From assembly GCF_016863175.1 (NCBI RefSeq), contig NZ_BOOJ01000006.1, forward strand, positions 24,318 to 88,317: DNA of 64,000 nucleotides. Reading direction: 5' to 3'. The stretch comes from Paraplanobispora siamensis (GTDB lineage: Bacteria > Actinomycetota > Actinomycetes > Streptosporangiales > Streptosporangiaceae). The notes under the pieces are model-generated. The model saw only the letters and a program-made list of their open reading frames with translations. It had not been told where the DNA came from and did no database searches. The translations under genes and the position numbers were made by a program. Positions 25,346 through 34,658 of this stretch are shown here, in pieces. Each line of letters begins with the position of its first letter. Within the stretch, counting starts at the first letter, position 1.

Positions 25346-26839
25346 TCACGCGCCGAGGCGGATGACGTTCCAGGACAGCGGGGGCAGCGTCGCGCGCAGC
25401 CGGCCGTCCTCGACCGCGGCGCCCTCCAGCGGGCGGGGCCGTACCCGGTCGGGGTCCTCGCGAGTGTTGCTGGCGTGCCGGTCGTCGTCGGCGAGCGTCT
25501 CGTGGGAGAGCACGCGGAGCCCGCCCAGCGCCCGGACGTCCACGGTCAGCTCCATCGGCCCGTCCAGCGCGCGGTTGACGGCGAAGACCGTGACGGCGCC
25601 GTCGTCCCCGTCGCGCACGGCGGTGGCGTGCAGCAGCGGCGCCTCGCCGTACTTGGCGGTCTCGACGACGGGGGAGACGGGCTCGACGCGCAGCACCTCG
25701 CCGCGGCCGTACCTGGCGGCCTGGGCGAACGGGTGGAAGATCGTCTGGCGCCAGGCCGGTCCGCCGGGCTCGGTCATGATGGGGGCGATCACGTTGACCA
25801 GCTGGGCCTGGCAGGCGATCTTGACCCGGTCCGCGTGGCGGAGCAGGGCGATCAGCATGCCGCCCACGGCCACCGCGTCGGTGAGCGAGTAGGTGTTCTC
25901 CAGCAGCCGGGGCGCCTTCTCCCAGGGCCGGGCCTCCTCCTCCAGCGGCTTCATGTACCAGACGTTCCACTCGTCGAACGACAGGGTGATCCGCTTGCGC
26001 CGCTTGAGCTTGGCCCGCACGTGGTCGCAGGTGGCCACCACGCCCTCGATGAAGTCCTCCATGGCCGAGCCGGAGGCGAGGAAACTGGCCGGGTCGTCGT
26101 CCTCCTCCCGGTAGTAGGCGTGCAGCGACACGTGGTCGACGTCGTCGTAGGCGGTCGTCAGGATCTCCGCCTCCCAGGCGCCGAAGGTCGGCATGTCGTG
26201 GTGGGAGCTGCCGCAGATCACCAGTTCGAGGCTCGGGTCGATCATCCGCATGGCCCGGGCGGTCGCCGCGGCGAGCGTCCCGTAGTCGGCGGCGGGCCGG
26301 TGCCCGATCTGCCAGGAGCCGTCCATCTCGTTGCCCAGGCACCACAGCCGGATGCCGTACGGCTCCGCCGCGCCGTGCTCGGCCCGCAGGTCGGACAGGT
26401 ACGTGCCGCCCGGGTGGTTGGCGTACTCCAGCAGGTCACAGGCTTCCTGGACGCCCCGCGTGCCGAGGTTGACCGCCATCATCGGCTCGATCCCCGCTCT
26501 GGCGGCCCAGAGGGCGAACTCGCCCAGGCCGAACTCGTTGGTCTCGATCGACCGCCACGAGGGCTCCAGCCGCACCCGGCGATCGGGGCCGACGCCGTCC
26601 TCCCACCGGTGACCCGAGACGAAGTTGCCGCCCGGGTAGCGCACGACGGTGACGCCCAGCTCGCGCACCAGGTCGAGCACGTCGCGGCGCAGGCCGTGCT
26701 CGTCGGCGGTGGGATGGCCGGGCTCGTGGATGCCGGTGTAGACGCATCGGCCCAGATGTTCGACGAAGGAGCCGAACAGCCGGGGGTCGGCGGAGCCGAT
26801 GGAGAAGGAGGGGTCGAGGGTGAAGGAGGCGCGGTGCAT
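25346..26839 (-). CDS. GH51 alpha-L-arabinofuranosidase
   Basis: 497 aa, the usual length for GH51. It removes terminal arabinofuranosyl residues from arabino-oligosaccharides. Acid/base Glu is in LWCLGNEMDG and the nucleophile Glu in LSFDEWNVWY; GVTVVRYPGGNFVSGHRWEDGVGP and the C-terminal beta-sandwich ending SWNVIRLG are also family signatures. No signal peptide: cytoplasmic. The -10 TAATCT at 26872-26877 overlaps a LacI operator with the same 11-mer found beside the LacI gene, so it very probably belongs to that regulon although 9 kb away. Confidence 0.95.
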   Translation of the reverse strand: MHRASFTLDPSFSIGSADPRLFGSFVEHLGRCVYTGIHEPGHPTADEHGLRRDVLDLVRELGVTVVRYPGGNFVSGHRWEDGVGPDRRVRLEPSWRSIETNEFGLGEFALWAARAGIEPMMAVNLGTRGVQEACDLLEYANHPGGTYLSDLRAEHGAAEPYGIRLWCLGNEMDGSWQIGHRPAADYGTLAAATARAMRMIDPSLELVICGSSHHDMPTFGAWEAEILTTAYDDVDHVSLHAYYREEDDDPASFLASGSAMEDFIEGVVATCDHVRAKLKRRKRITLSFDEWNVWYMKPLEEEARPWEKAPRLLENTYSLTDAVAVGGMLIALLRHADRVKIACQAQLVNVIAPIMTEPGGPAWRQTIFHPFAQAARYGRGEVLRVEPVSPVVETAKYGEAPLLHATAVRDGDDGAVTVFAVNRALDGPMELTVDVRALGGLRVLSHETLADDDRHASNTREDPDRVRPRPLEGAAVEDGRLRATLPPLSWNVIRLGA

Positions 26840-26872
26840 TTATGCCCTTCCGATCACTGCCGGGTCACGGAA

Positions 26873-26886
26873 GATTAAAACGTGTC
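26873..26886 (+). promoter_or_regulatory. LacI operator O5 upstream of the arabinofuranosidase
   Basis: GATTAAAACGTGTC, containing the same 11-mer as O1. On the minus strand the overlapping TAATCT (26872-26877) is a plausible -10, with the GH51 ATG at 26839 behind an AAGGG ribosome site. Confidence 0.62.
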
Positions 26887-26967
26887 AGCCCGCCGTACGC
26901 CATGCTCGGGACGGGGCGCCCGGTGCCGGTGAGCCGGGAACCCGGTGAGTCCGGGGAACCGGTGAGC

Positions 26968-28017
26968 CTAGGAGCTGGTGACCCGGGTGATGCCGCCGAC
27001 GTAGCCGATGACGCGGGCGAGCTCGCGGCTGCTCTTGGGCGGCACCGTGCTGACGTACTGCTGCGTCTCCACGATGCGCACCTCCTTCTTGAGGGTCTTC
27101 CGGTGATCCTCACGCTGGTCTTCGGGCACCTTCGCCAGGAGGTCCTCCGCGGAGTGATAGATCTTGGCCGTCCAGGTCGTCGTCCTGATCAGCGAGTACA
27201 TGATCAGCGCTCCGCCGTCCGCGGTGCGCAGCGCGTGCACCGGGTAGTTCGCCGCGGCGAAGATCGAGTCGTAGCCGAGGCCTTCGTGCTTGCCCTCCTC
27301 GCGCAGGGAGATGATCTCCGTGGCGTGCGCGGTGGTGTGCGGGCCGTCGGCGATCAGCCCGGTGGCGAAACCTGCCCGCCCCTCCTCGGCGGTGGTCGCG
27401 TGCAGCGGGGCCATCAGCCGCGGGCTGATCTGCACGCCGGGGTCGTCCGCGCCCAGGGCGGCGGCGTAGCCCTCGGCGTCCCGGGCGATCTCCGGCGGCG
27501 CCGTGTCGAGCAGGGACATCGAGGAGATCTGCCACCCCTGCCCGGCCCGCACCACCGTCAGCAGGGCGGGGCGGGCCCGTCCCCCGGCGTCACGGCGGTC
27601 GACGACCGCGGCGAACCAGGCCGGGCCCTGGTTCAGCCGGGGGACCAGCAGCTGCGGCTCGCCCCAGGTGCGGAGGGGAGTGTCCTGCTTCATGCTCGCG
27701 GCGCTGGTGAAAGCGGCCTGGGTCAGCGCGAGGTAACCGTCGCGGGCCTGCTTGAGCAACTGGTTCTGGTCGGTGAGCCGCTGCGGATCGGCCGCGCCCA
27801 GGACCGCGTCGGCGGCGAGGATGTCCTTCAGCGCCCTGGTCGCCTCGGCCACCGTGACCTGCGGGCGGGCGGGGGCCGCGGGGACGGTGGTCGTGTCGCT
27901 CGCCGCGGGGCTCCCGGTGGGGGCCGCCTCTCCGGCGGAACAGGCCGTCGTCACCGCGGCCGCGGTGACCAGGGCGAGCGAGAGCGCGAGCAGACCCCGC
28001 CGCCCTTGTCCCCGCAC
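26968..28017 (-). CDS. Putative lipoprotein of unknown function
   Basis: 349 aa from GTG 28017, which places a basic n-region (RGQGRRG), a hydrophobic stretch and lipobox VTTAC (Cys about residue 26) at the N-terminus. The rest is a soluble domain of about 300 residues without recognised catalytic motif ([41 protein letters not shown]). Divergent from prfB with 112 bp between. In-frame upstream starts would add a non-signal-like leader and are not preferred. I do not recognise a named family beyond an actinobacterial surface lipoprotein. Confidence 0.75.
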   Translation of the reverse strand: MRGQGRRGLLALSLALVTAAAVTTACSAGEAAPTGSPAASDTTTVPAAPARPQVTVAEATRALKDILAADAVLGAADPQRLTDQNQLLKQARDGYLALTQAAFTSAASMKQDTPLRTWGEPQLLVPRLNQGPAWFAAVVDRRDAGGRARPALLTVVRAGQGWQISSMSLLDTAPPEIARDAEGYAAALGADDPGVQISPRLMAPLHATTAEEGRAGFATGLIADGPHTTAHATEIISLREEGKHEGLGYDSIFAAANYPVHALRTADGGALIMYSLIRTTTWTAKIYHSAEDLLAKVPEDQREDHRKTLKKEVRIVETQQYVSTVPPKSSRELARVIGYVGGITRVTSS

Positions 28018-28115
28018 GCTCGCCTCCCGATGGCGCCTCCCGCTGGTGCCCGTCGCGGCGACCAGCCTAGCCACGACCCGGCCCGAGCCGTACACAACGG
28101 GGGGCGGAGGTCGCG

Positions 28116-28129
28116 TACCCTTTACAGAC

Positions 28130-28130
<1 letters not shown>
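28116..28130 (+). promoter_or_regulatory. Leaderless-type promoter of prfB
   Basis: TACCCT (28116-28121) fits the TAnnnT -10 and is eight bases from the GTG start; there is no ribosome site. Transcription would begin at or within a base or two of the start codon. Confidence 0.5.
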
Positions 28131-29248
<1,118 letters not shown>

Positions 29249-29301
29249 GAGCCGGAGGCCGACGGCTCCGGGAGCCCGCGGCCGGGAGCCACGGGGGCCG
29301 C

Positions 29302-29493
29302 TCAGGCCCCCGTGAGGTGCTTCAGGACCAGGGTGAGGAAGAAGAGCACGATCAGCGCCAGGGAGACCAGGGCGGGGGTCATTCCGCCCAGACCGCCCTG
29401 GTGCATGCGGTCACGGTTGGCCCGGCACAGGGGGCAGCGGCCCTCCGCGACGGGGTGTGCGCACCGCGCGCAGACCAGATCGTCACAGCTCAT
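29302..29493 (-). CDS. Small zinc-ribbon membrane protein
   Basis: 63 aa. MSCDDLVCARCAHPVAEGRCPLCRA has CxxC...CxxC spacing of a zinc ribbon, then a short charged linker and one TM helix (about residues 39-59, PALVSLALIVLFFLTLVLKHL). ATG at 29493 is preceded by GGCGAGGA. It lies convergent with prfB and divergent from ftsE. Seems a genuine small gene because cysteine spacing and TM segment are both preserved in 63 codons; function unknown. Confidence 0.65.
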   Translation of the reverse strand: MSCDDLVCARCAHPVAEGRCPLCRANRDRMHQGGLGGMTPALVSLALIVLFFLTLVLKHLTGA

Positions 29494-29579
29494 GATGTCC
29501 TCGCCTTCGGAGTCGTGACCACTTTATGCGGTCGTTACCGGGCGCCGAATCGTTTTGTTTCCGTTATGGACCTTCCATG

Positions 29580-29600
29580 CCAGTCTTCCCCCTAGACTGG
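29580..29600. promoter_or_regulatory. Inverted repeat with embedded -10-like box upstream of ftsE
   Basis: CCAGTCT (29580-29586) and AGACTGG (29594-29600) are perfect 7-bp arms. The nonamer CCTAGACTG inside it recurs exactly at 29701-29709, 110 bp downstream. Each copy contains TAGACT, a fit to TAnnnT. Confidence 0.4.
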
Positions 29601-29702
29601 GCTCCGGCCAACGGGGGTCTCGATCAGGGTAAAGATCGGAACCCTCCGGCCGGAGAGAGGCGGGAAGTGGTCCTCTGCCACCACCGCGACCGTCCTAACC
29701 CC

Positions 29703-29708
29703 TAGACT
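29703..29708 (+). promoter_or_regulatory. Candidate proximal -10 for ftsE
   Basis: TAGACT twenty bases before the GTG start. Second exact copy of the CCTAGACTG nonamer. It would give a leader of only about 13 nt without a ribosome site. Confidence 0.4.
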
Positions 29709-29727
29709 GACATGCCGTGATGCGCCC

Positions 29728-30417
29728 GTGATCCATTTTGATAATGTCACCAAGGTCTACGCGAACCAGAACCGGCCCGCGTTGGACCACGTCAGCGTTG
29801 ACGTCGACAAGGGCGAGTTCGTGTTCCTCGTCGGCCCCTCGGGGTCCGGGAAGTCGACCTTTCTCCGCCTGGTCCTCAAGGAGGAGCGTCCCAACTCCGG
29901 GGCGATCCACGTGGCCGGCAAGGATCTCGCCCGACTGTCCAACTTCAAGGTGCCGCACCTGCGCCGCCGGATCGGCTGCGTGTTCCAGGACTTCCGGCTC
30001 CTGCCGAACAAGAACGTGTACGAGAACGTCGCGTTCGCCCTTGAGGTCATCGGAAAGCCCCGGCGGTTCATCCGCAAGGTCGTCCCCGAGGTCGTCGAGC
30101 TCGTCGGCCTGGAGGGCAAGGCCCACCGGATGCCCGACGAGCTGTCGGGTGGTGAGCAGCAGCGGGTCGCGATGGCCCGCGCCTTCGTCAACCGGCCGAT
30201 GATCCTCCTCGCCGACGAGCCGACCGGAAACATCGACCCGGCGACGAGCATCGGCATCATGAAGGTGCTCGACCGCATCAACCGGACGGGCACCACCGTC
30301 GTCATGGCCACGCACGACGCGGCCATCGTCGACTCCATGCGCAAGCGCGTAGTGGAACTGGAGGACGGAAAGATCGTCCGAGACCAGTCGCGTGGCGTCT
30401 ACGGCCAGGCGTACTGA
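29728..30417 (+). CDS. ftsE: Cell-division ATP-binding protein FtsE
   Basis: 229-aa ABC ATPase that pairs with FtsX and controls peptidoglycan hydrolysis at the division site. Walker [10 protein letters not shown] (about 37-45), Q-loop VFQDFRLL, signature [14 protein letters not shown], Walker [10 protein letters not shown] and switch His in MATHD are all intact. The FtsE-typical start [22 protein letters not shown] follows a GTG. Thirty bases separate it from ftsX; smpB and a PBP-like gene follow in the same direction. Confidence 0.97.
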   Translation: MIHFDNVTKVYANQNRPALDHVSVDVDKGEFVFLVGPSGSGKSTFLRLVLKEERPNSGAIHVAGKDLARLSNFKVPHLRRRIGCVFQDFRLLPNKNVYENVAFALEVIGKPRRFIRKVVPEVVELVGLEGKAHRMPDELSGGEQQRVAMARAFVNRPMILLADEPTGNIDPATSIGIMKVLDRINRTGTTVVMATHDAAIVDSMRKRVVELEDGKIVRDQSRGVYGQAY

Positions 30418-30447
30418 ACCAGGACCGGCAAAAGCGACAGGAAGAGC

Positions 30448-31356
30448 ATGCGGGCAAACTTCATCTTCTCCGAGGTCTGGATCGGCCTCCGCCGTAACCT
30501 CACGATGACCATCGCGGTCATCGTGACGGTGGCGATCGGCATGGCGTTGCTGGGTATCGGTCTGATGATCAACTCTCAGATCTCCGGCATGAAGGACTAC
30601 TGGGCGGACAAGGTCGAGGTCTCGGTCTTCCTGTGCAAGAAGAACGACCCGTTCCCGCAGTGCAAGGGCACCGGCGGCGTCAACGAGCAGGAGCAGGCGG
30701 CGCTCAGGGCGACCATCGAGGCGATGCCCCAGGTCCAGCAGGTCGAGTTCGAGGACGCGGCCAGCGCCTATGAGAACTTCAAGGTGCAGAACGCCAACAA
30801 CACCGTGCTGCTCTCGGCGATCCAGGTCGAGGACATGCCCGAGTCCTTCCGGGTCAAGCTCAAGGACCCCAACGCCTACGCGGCGGTGATCGAGGAGCTC
30901 AAGGGCGCCCCCGGGGTCTCCAACGTGATCAACCAGAAGGAGATCCTGGAGAAGTTCTTCGGGCTGCTGGAGAAGCTCCGCTGGTTCGCCCTCATGATCG
31001 CCGGCTTCCTGGTCATCGCGGCCACCCTGCTGATCGGCAACACGGTCCGGCTGTCGGCGTACAACCGCCGCCGTGAGACGGGCATCATGCGCCTGGTCGG
31101 CGCCTCCAACCTCTACATCCAGCTGCCGTTCGTGATGGAGGGCGTCATCGCCGGTCTGATCGGCGGTGTGGTGGCGGCGGTCCTGCTGATCGTCACCAAG
31201 GTCTTCCTCTTCGACGGCGTGCAGATCTACCTCGCCAACAACAGCCAGCTCAGCTGGGAGACCGTCGCCTCGGTGATCAGTCTCACCATGGTCGTCGGCG
31301 TCCTGATCTGTGTGCTCGCCTCGTTCGTCACGCTCCGCCGTTACCTGCGTGTGTAA
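30448..31356 (+). CDS. ftsX: Cell-division permease-like protein FtsX
   Basis: 302 aa. Cytoplasmic N-terminus, TM1 (about 20-42), a ~125-residue extracellular loop, then three C-terminal TM helices (about 172-194, 227-250, 270-294), the standard FtsX topology. It is not a transporter but transmits FtsE ATP cycles to an external peptidoglycan hydrolase. The extracellular loop has Cys63 and Cys72 flanking KKNDPFPQ, a likely disulfide hairpin close to TM1. No hydrolase partner gene is adjacent. Confidence 0.96.
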   Translation: MRANFIFSEVWIGLRRNLTMTIAVIVTVAIGMALLGIGLMINSQISGMKDYWADKVEVSVFLCKKNDPFPQCKGTGGVNEQEQAALRATIEAMPQVQQVEFEDAASAYENFKVQNANNTVLLSAIQVEDMPESFRVKLKDPNAYAAVIEELKGAPGVSNVINQKEILEKFFGLLEKLRWFALMIAGFLVIAATLLIGNTVRLSAYNRRRETGIMRLVGASNLYIQLPFVMEGVIAGLIGGVVAAVLLIVTKVFLFDGVQIYLANNSQLSWETVASVISLTMVVGVLICVLASFVTLRRYLRV

Positions 31357-31366
31357 GGCGTCCCGG

Positions 31367-31379
31367 TAGGCTCCAAGGC
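31367..31379 (+). promoter_or_regulatory. Possible internal leaderless promoter for smpB
   Basis: TAGGCT seven bases before the smpB ATG, the same spacing as other TAnnnT boxes in this window. It would let smpB be made without ftsEX. Confidence 0.35.
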
Positions 31380-31847
31380 ATGCCACGTGAGACCGGGCGG
31401 AAGGTCGTCGCCCAGAACAAGCGTGCCCGGCACGACTATCACATCGAGGACACCTACGAGGCCGGCCTCGTGCTGCAGGGCACCGAAGTCAAGTCACTGC
31501 GCCTCGGCCGCGCCTCCCTCGTGGACGGGTACGCCACGCTCAAGGACGGCGAGGCGTGGTTGATCAACATCCACATCCCCGAGTACACCATGGGGACGTG
31601 GACCAACCACGCGGCGCGGCGCACGCGCAAGCTGCTCCTGCACCGCAAGGAGATCGAGAAGCTGGCCGCCAAGACGAAGGAGGGCGGCCTGACCCTGGTC
31701 CCGCTGTCGCTCTACTTCAAGGACGGCAAGGCCAAGGTGGAGATCGCCCTGGCCAAGGGTAAGAAGGACTGGGACAAGCGGCAGAGCCTGGCCGAGAAGC
31801 AGGCCAAGCGGGAGATGGCCCGCGAAATCAGGCACCGGAACAGATGA
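31380..31847 (+). CDS. smpB: SsrA-binding protein SmpB
   Basis: 155 aa, standard length. Binds the tRNA-like domain of tmRNA and brings it to stalled ribosomes. Family landmarks: [54 protein letters not shown], and the basic C-terminal tail [23 protein letters not shown] with the DKR motif. Its RNA partner lies 2.2 kb downstream (34074-34455). The stop overlaps the next ATG. Confidence 0.98.
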   Translation: MPRETGRKVVAQNKRARHDYHIEDTYEAGLVLQGTEVKSLRLGRASLVDGYATLKDGEAWLINIHIPEYTMGTWTNHAARRTRKLLLHRKEIEKLAAKTKEGGLTLVPLSLYFKDGKAKVEIALAKGKKDWDKRQSLAEKQAKREMAREIRHRNR

Positions 31848-33733
31848 CCGTGATGGGCAGACCCCGCAGGACCGTCGCCGCCGCCCTCGCGCTGGCGGTG
31901 ATGGTCCCCACGCTCTCCGCATGCTTCGAGGAGCCCTCGGCCCACGAAGCGGTCCGTGACTTCCTCGTCGGCTGGCAGACCGGCGACTACGTCACGGCCG
32001 CCCGGCGCACCGACGGCGACGAGAAGACGGTGAGCAAGGCGCTGGAGGACGCCAAGATCCAGCTCGACGCGGCCTCGTTCCGGTTCGCGGTCAAGGGGAT
32101 CAGGAGCGAGGGCGGGGAGGCCCAGGCCGACTTCGCGGCCGAGGTCGATCTGGGGGAGAACAACCCCCTGTGGGAGTACGACGGCAAGCTCCCCCTGCAC
32201 CTGGTCGACGGGCGCTGGAAGGTGCGCTGGTCGCCCAGCGTGCTCCACCCCCGGCTGCGCGAGGGGCAGCGCTTCGCGGTGGACGTCGACCCCGAGAGCC
32301 GCCACCCGATCGTCGACTACACCGGCGACGCGCTGCAGGAGCTCGCCACCCTGCACGTGGCCAGCGTCGTCCCGGCCAAGCTGGACGATCCGGCCAGGCT
32401 CTGCGAGCAGCTGTCCAAGGTGACGGGATTCCCCCAGGACCGGCTGCTGAGCCGGATCCTGTCGGCCAGCCCCAGCAAGCAGGTGCCGCTGGTCACCTTC
32501 GGGCCCGCCAGGTTCGCCCAGCTCCGCTCGGAGCTGGAGGCCATCGAGGGCCTCCAGTTCGCCCCCCAGAAGCAGGCGGTCGCGCCCGACTCGCCCAGGC
32601 AGATCGTCGGCACGGTCACCGCCGTCACGCCGAAGACCGAGCAGCAGCTCGGCGGTCCGCAGCGCGCCGGTGACACGGTCGGCCGGGACGGCCTGCAGGA
32701 GGCCTACCAGGAGTACCTGACCGGCTCGACCAAGACCAGTGTGATCACCGTGGACCTCAAGACGCTGGAGGAGGCGGAGGAGCTCGCCACCTGGCGGCCC
32801 GGCCGCGCCGCCGCGCCGGTGCAGACCACGCTCGACCGGCACGCCCAGAAGGCCGCCGACTCCGCGCTGGCCGGGGGTTACCGCGGCATGATCGTCGCGG
32901 TGCAGGCCTCGACCGGCAACGTGCTGGCCGTGGGAAGCACCAAGGAGTACCACCAGGAGATGGACGCCCTTGACGGGGAGTTCCCGGCCGGGACCGCCTT
33001 CTCGATCATCTCCGTCGAGGCGCTGCTCAAGGCGCAGGTGGACCTCAAGCAGAAGCTCGCCTGCCCGCAGGACCGGACCGTGGGCGGGGCCAGGTTCCAC
33101 CACTCCGGCCCGCCGGCCGGCAGCGCGCCCACCCTCCAGGGCAACTTCGCCAACGGCTGCGTGACCGCGCTGGCCTCGCTCGCCCGCCGGATCGACCCGG
33201 CCGTGCTGCAGGCCGGCGCCGCCAAGTTCGGCATCGGCTCCGAGTGGACCCTGCCGCTGAAGTCCTTCAGCGGCTCGATGCAGCCGCTGAAGAACGACGC
33301 GGCCGTCGCCCGCGCGCTCGCCGGGCAGAACGTCTCGGTCAGCCCGCTGTCGATGGCCCTGGTGGCCGGGGCGGTCGCCTCGGGCACCTGGCGGCCGCCG
33401 GTCCTGGTCACCGCCCCCAAGCTCTCGGACCTGTCGGCCGAGGCCGAGCCGCCCGAGGTCGTGCTCCCGGTCGAGCTCGACGAGAAGACCGTGACCACCC
33501 TGCGCGCCCTCATGCGCACCGGGGTGACCTCGGGTTCCGCCCGGGCCGCGGCGGCCCCGGGCGACCCGGTGCACGGCATCACCGCCGCCGCGTCGCGGGG
33601 TGACAAGCCGCTGGCCTGGTTCGTGGGCTGGCAGGGGGACGTGGCGGTGGCCGTACTCGTGGACGGCTCCGATTCCACCGCCGGAGCGACCGTCGCGGGC
33701 CGGTTCTTCCAGAACCTGCGTGACGGGATGTGA
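31844..33733 (+). CDS. Penicillin-binding-protein-like lipoprotein lacking the catalytic motifs
   Basis: 629 aa. Lipoprotein-type N-terminus (VPTLSAC, Cys27), an NTF2-like MecA_N domain (about 35-140), a dimerisation-like region, and a transpeptidase-type domain from about 325 ([32 protein letters not shown]). The overall class-B PBP pattern is clear to the end ([19 protein letters not shown]), but active-site motifs are replaced: FPAGTAFS at 380-387 where PPGSTFK is expected, GCVTALA at 438 where SCNTAFA is expected, and VHGITAA at 576 where GKTGTAE is expected. So SxxK, SxN and KTG are all gone. Inferred non-enzymatic scaffold or sensor at the envelope. ATG overlaps the smpB stop, so it is co-translated with the ftsEX-smpB operon. 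Confidence 0.85.
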   Translation: MTVMGRPRRTVAAALALAVMVPTLSACFEEPSAHEAVRDFLVGWQTGDYVTAARRTDGDEKTVSKALEDAKIQLDAASFRFAVKGIRSEGGEAQADFAAEVDLGENNPLWEYDGKLPLHLVDGRWKVRWSPSVLHPRLREGQRFAVDVDPESRHPIVDYTGDALQELATLHVASVVPAKLDDPARLCEQLSKVTGFPQDRLLSRILSASPSKQVPLVTFGPARFAQLRSELEAIEGLQFAPQKQAVAPDSPRQIVGTVTAVTPKTEQQLGGPQRAGDTVGRDGLQEAYQEYLTGSTKTSVITVDLKTLEEAEELATWRPGRAAAPVQTTLDRHAQKAADSALAGGYRGMIVAVQASTGNVLAVGSTKEYHQEMDALDGEFPAGTAFSIISVEALLKAQVDLKQKLACPQDRTVGGARFHHSGPPAGSAPTLQGNFANGCVTALASLARRIDPAVLQAGAAKFGIGSEWTLPLKSFSGSMQPLKNDAAVARALAGQNVSVSPLSMALVAGAVASGTWRPPVLVTAPKLSDLSAEAEPPEVVLPVELDEKTVTTLRALMRTGVTSGSARAAAAPGDPVHGITAAASRGDKPLAWFVGWQGDVAVAVLVDGSDSTAGATVAGRFFQNLRDGM

Positions 33734-33901
33734 CCTCGTGAGAAATTCTCATGACTCCGAGCAACCATCGGGCACCTGATCTGCGTCTTCCTAAGTGACT
33801 GAGCACCGCTCGGGGGGTTGCGGGCTCAGTCGCCGTGATGAGATCAGGGCTTCATCTCGGGGGAAGCCCTGCCGTCCGGACCGGCTCGACCCTGCCGGTC
33901 A

Positions 33902-33939
33902 GCCCCGGGGGTGCGTGCGTGATGCCGCGCCCCCGGGGC
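33902..33939 (+). terminator. Terminator after the ftsE-ftsX-smpB-PBP-like operon
   Basis: Perfect 10-bp stem GCCCCGGGGG / CCCCCGGGGC with an 18-nt loop, followed by GCGTTTTG. It lies 168 bp beyond the last stop codon and before the tmRNA promoter region. Confidence 0.6.
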
Positions 33940-34000
33940 CTCGGCGTTTTGCGGGGGTTCGGGATTTCTTTACCTCCCGGCCCGCCGGTCGGGAATTGAG

Positions 34001-34031
34001 TTGGCGCAGGAGTCGTTGTAACCGGTATCTT
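34001..34031 (+). promoter_or_regulatory. Candidate ssrA promoter
   Basis: TTGGCG (34001-34006) and TATCTT (34026-34031), 19 bp apart, about 43 bp before the mature tmRNA 5' end. Would give a short 5' leader removed by RNase P. Confidence 0.35.
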
Positions 34032-34073
34032 CGGATCGCCCGGCCCTTCGGGGGCGGGTTGACAACTCAACAG

Positions 34074-34455
34074 GGGGGTGACTGGTTTCGACTTTGGCTT
34101 TGCAAGTCAGGGGAAGCGGGTCGGGGACTGCGGACATAACCCCGTCAACACTGTGACCGCGACCAATAAGTGCCAATAAGAAGCACTCCGAGGTTAGCCA
34201 GGGTTCCCTGGCCCTCGCCGCCTAAGCAGCGAGGAACCTCTGCCGGCCCGGGAGCGCCTCCGGCCCGGATCCGGCATCGCTAGGAGGCTCAACCGCGAGA
34301 CCCGGCCACGGGGTCGAGCGGGAAATCTAACAGTGGCTGAGCCCGTCGGCGTCTTGCCTGCGTGATCGCCGGGGCTGAGAAAAGCACAGCAGGCTGCACC
34401 CGGAGAAGCCCTGGTTTGGAGTTGAAGGACGCGGGTTCGATTCCCGCCACCTCCA
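34074..34455 (+). ncRNA. ssrA: Transfer-messenger RNA (tmRNA)
   Basis: 382-nt one-piece tmRNA. The 5' end GGGGGTGACTGGTTTCGAC pairs with CACCTCC-A at 34448-34455 to form the acceptor stem (one G-U pair); the T-arm GGGTTCGATTCCC precedes it. CCA is not encoded (CCC follows). The tag frame starts at GCC 34172 and stops at TAA 34223-34225, giving ANKKHSEVSQGSLALAA, with the usual A-L-A-A proteolysis end. An octamer CCAATAAG occurs twice, at 34163 and across the resume codon at 34173. Partner SmpB is upstream. Confidence 0.95.
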
Positions 34456-34519
34456 CCCGAGTCGCGTCACTCGGACACCGCTCGCCGAGAGCGGTGACGA
34501 GGAGCGCGCACCCCCTGTG

Positions 34520-34557
34520 AACGGCGGTGCCTGCCAAGGCGCCGCCGTTGTTGTTTT
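34520..34557 (+). terminator. Rho-independent terminator of tmRNA
   Basis: AACGGCGGTGCC (34520-34531) pairs with GGCGCCGCCGTT (34538-34549) with one G-U pair and a 6-nt loop, followed by a T-rich run TTGTTGTTTT. Classic intrinsic terminator 65 nt beyond the mature RNA. Confidence 0.85.
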
Positions 34558-34658
34558 CACAGCCCTGTGAGCCGGATCACCGGCCGCGCCCGTCACGGCG
34601 GCACCCGCCCGATCCGTCCAGTTGGTCGCACGTCTCGATCGACGACCCGAGGACGACC

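Larger units (their letters stand above)
33734..34073. other. 340-bp intergenic region before tmRNA
   Basis: No gene supported. Begins with the perfect 13-bp palindrome TGAGAAATTCTCA at 33740-33752, then the terminator hairpin at 33902-33939, an AT-richer stretch, and a candidate tmRNA promoter near 34001-34031. A TTGACA at 34059-34064 is too close to the tmRNA 5' end to be its -35. Confidence 0.55.

Noticed and set aside
33902..33939. Riboswitch or sRNA in the GC-rich hairpin before tmRNA
   Set aside because: Single perfect stem after an operon end with a short T-run fits a terminator; no conserved aptamer elements seen.
34059..34064. TTGACA as -35 of tmRNA
   Set aside because: Only about ten bases before the mature 5' end, so it cannot position RNA polymerase for that start.
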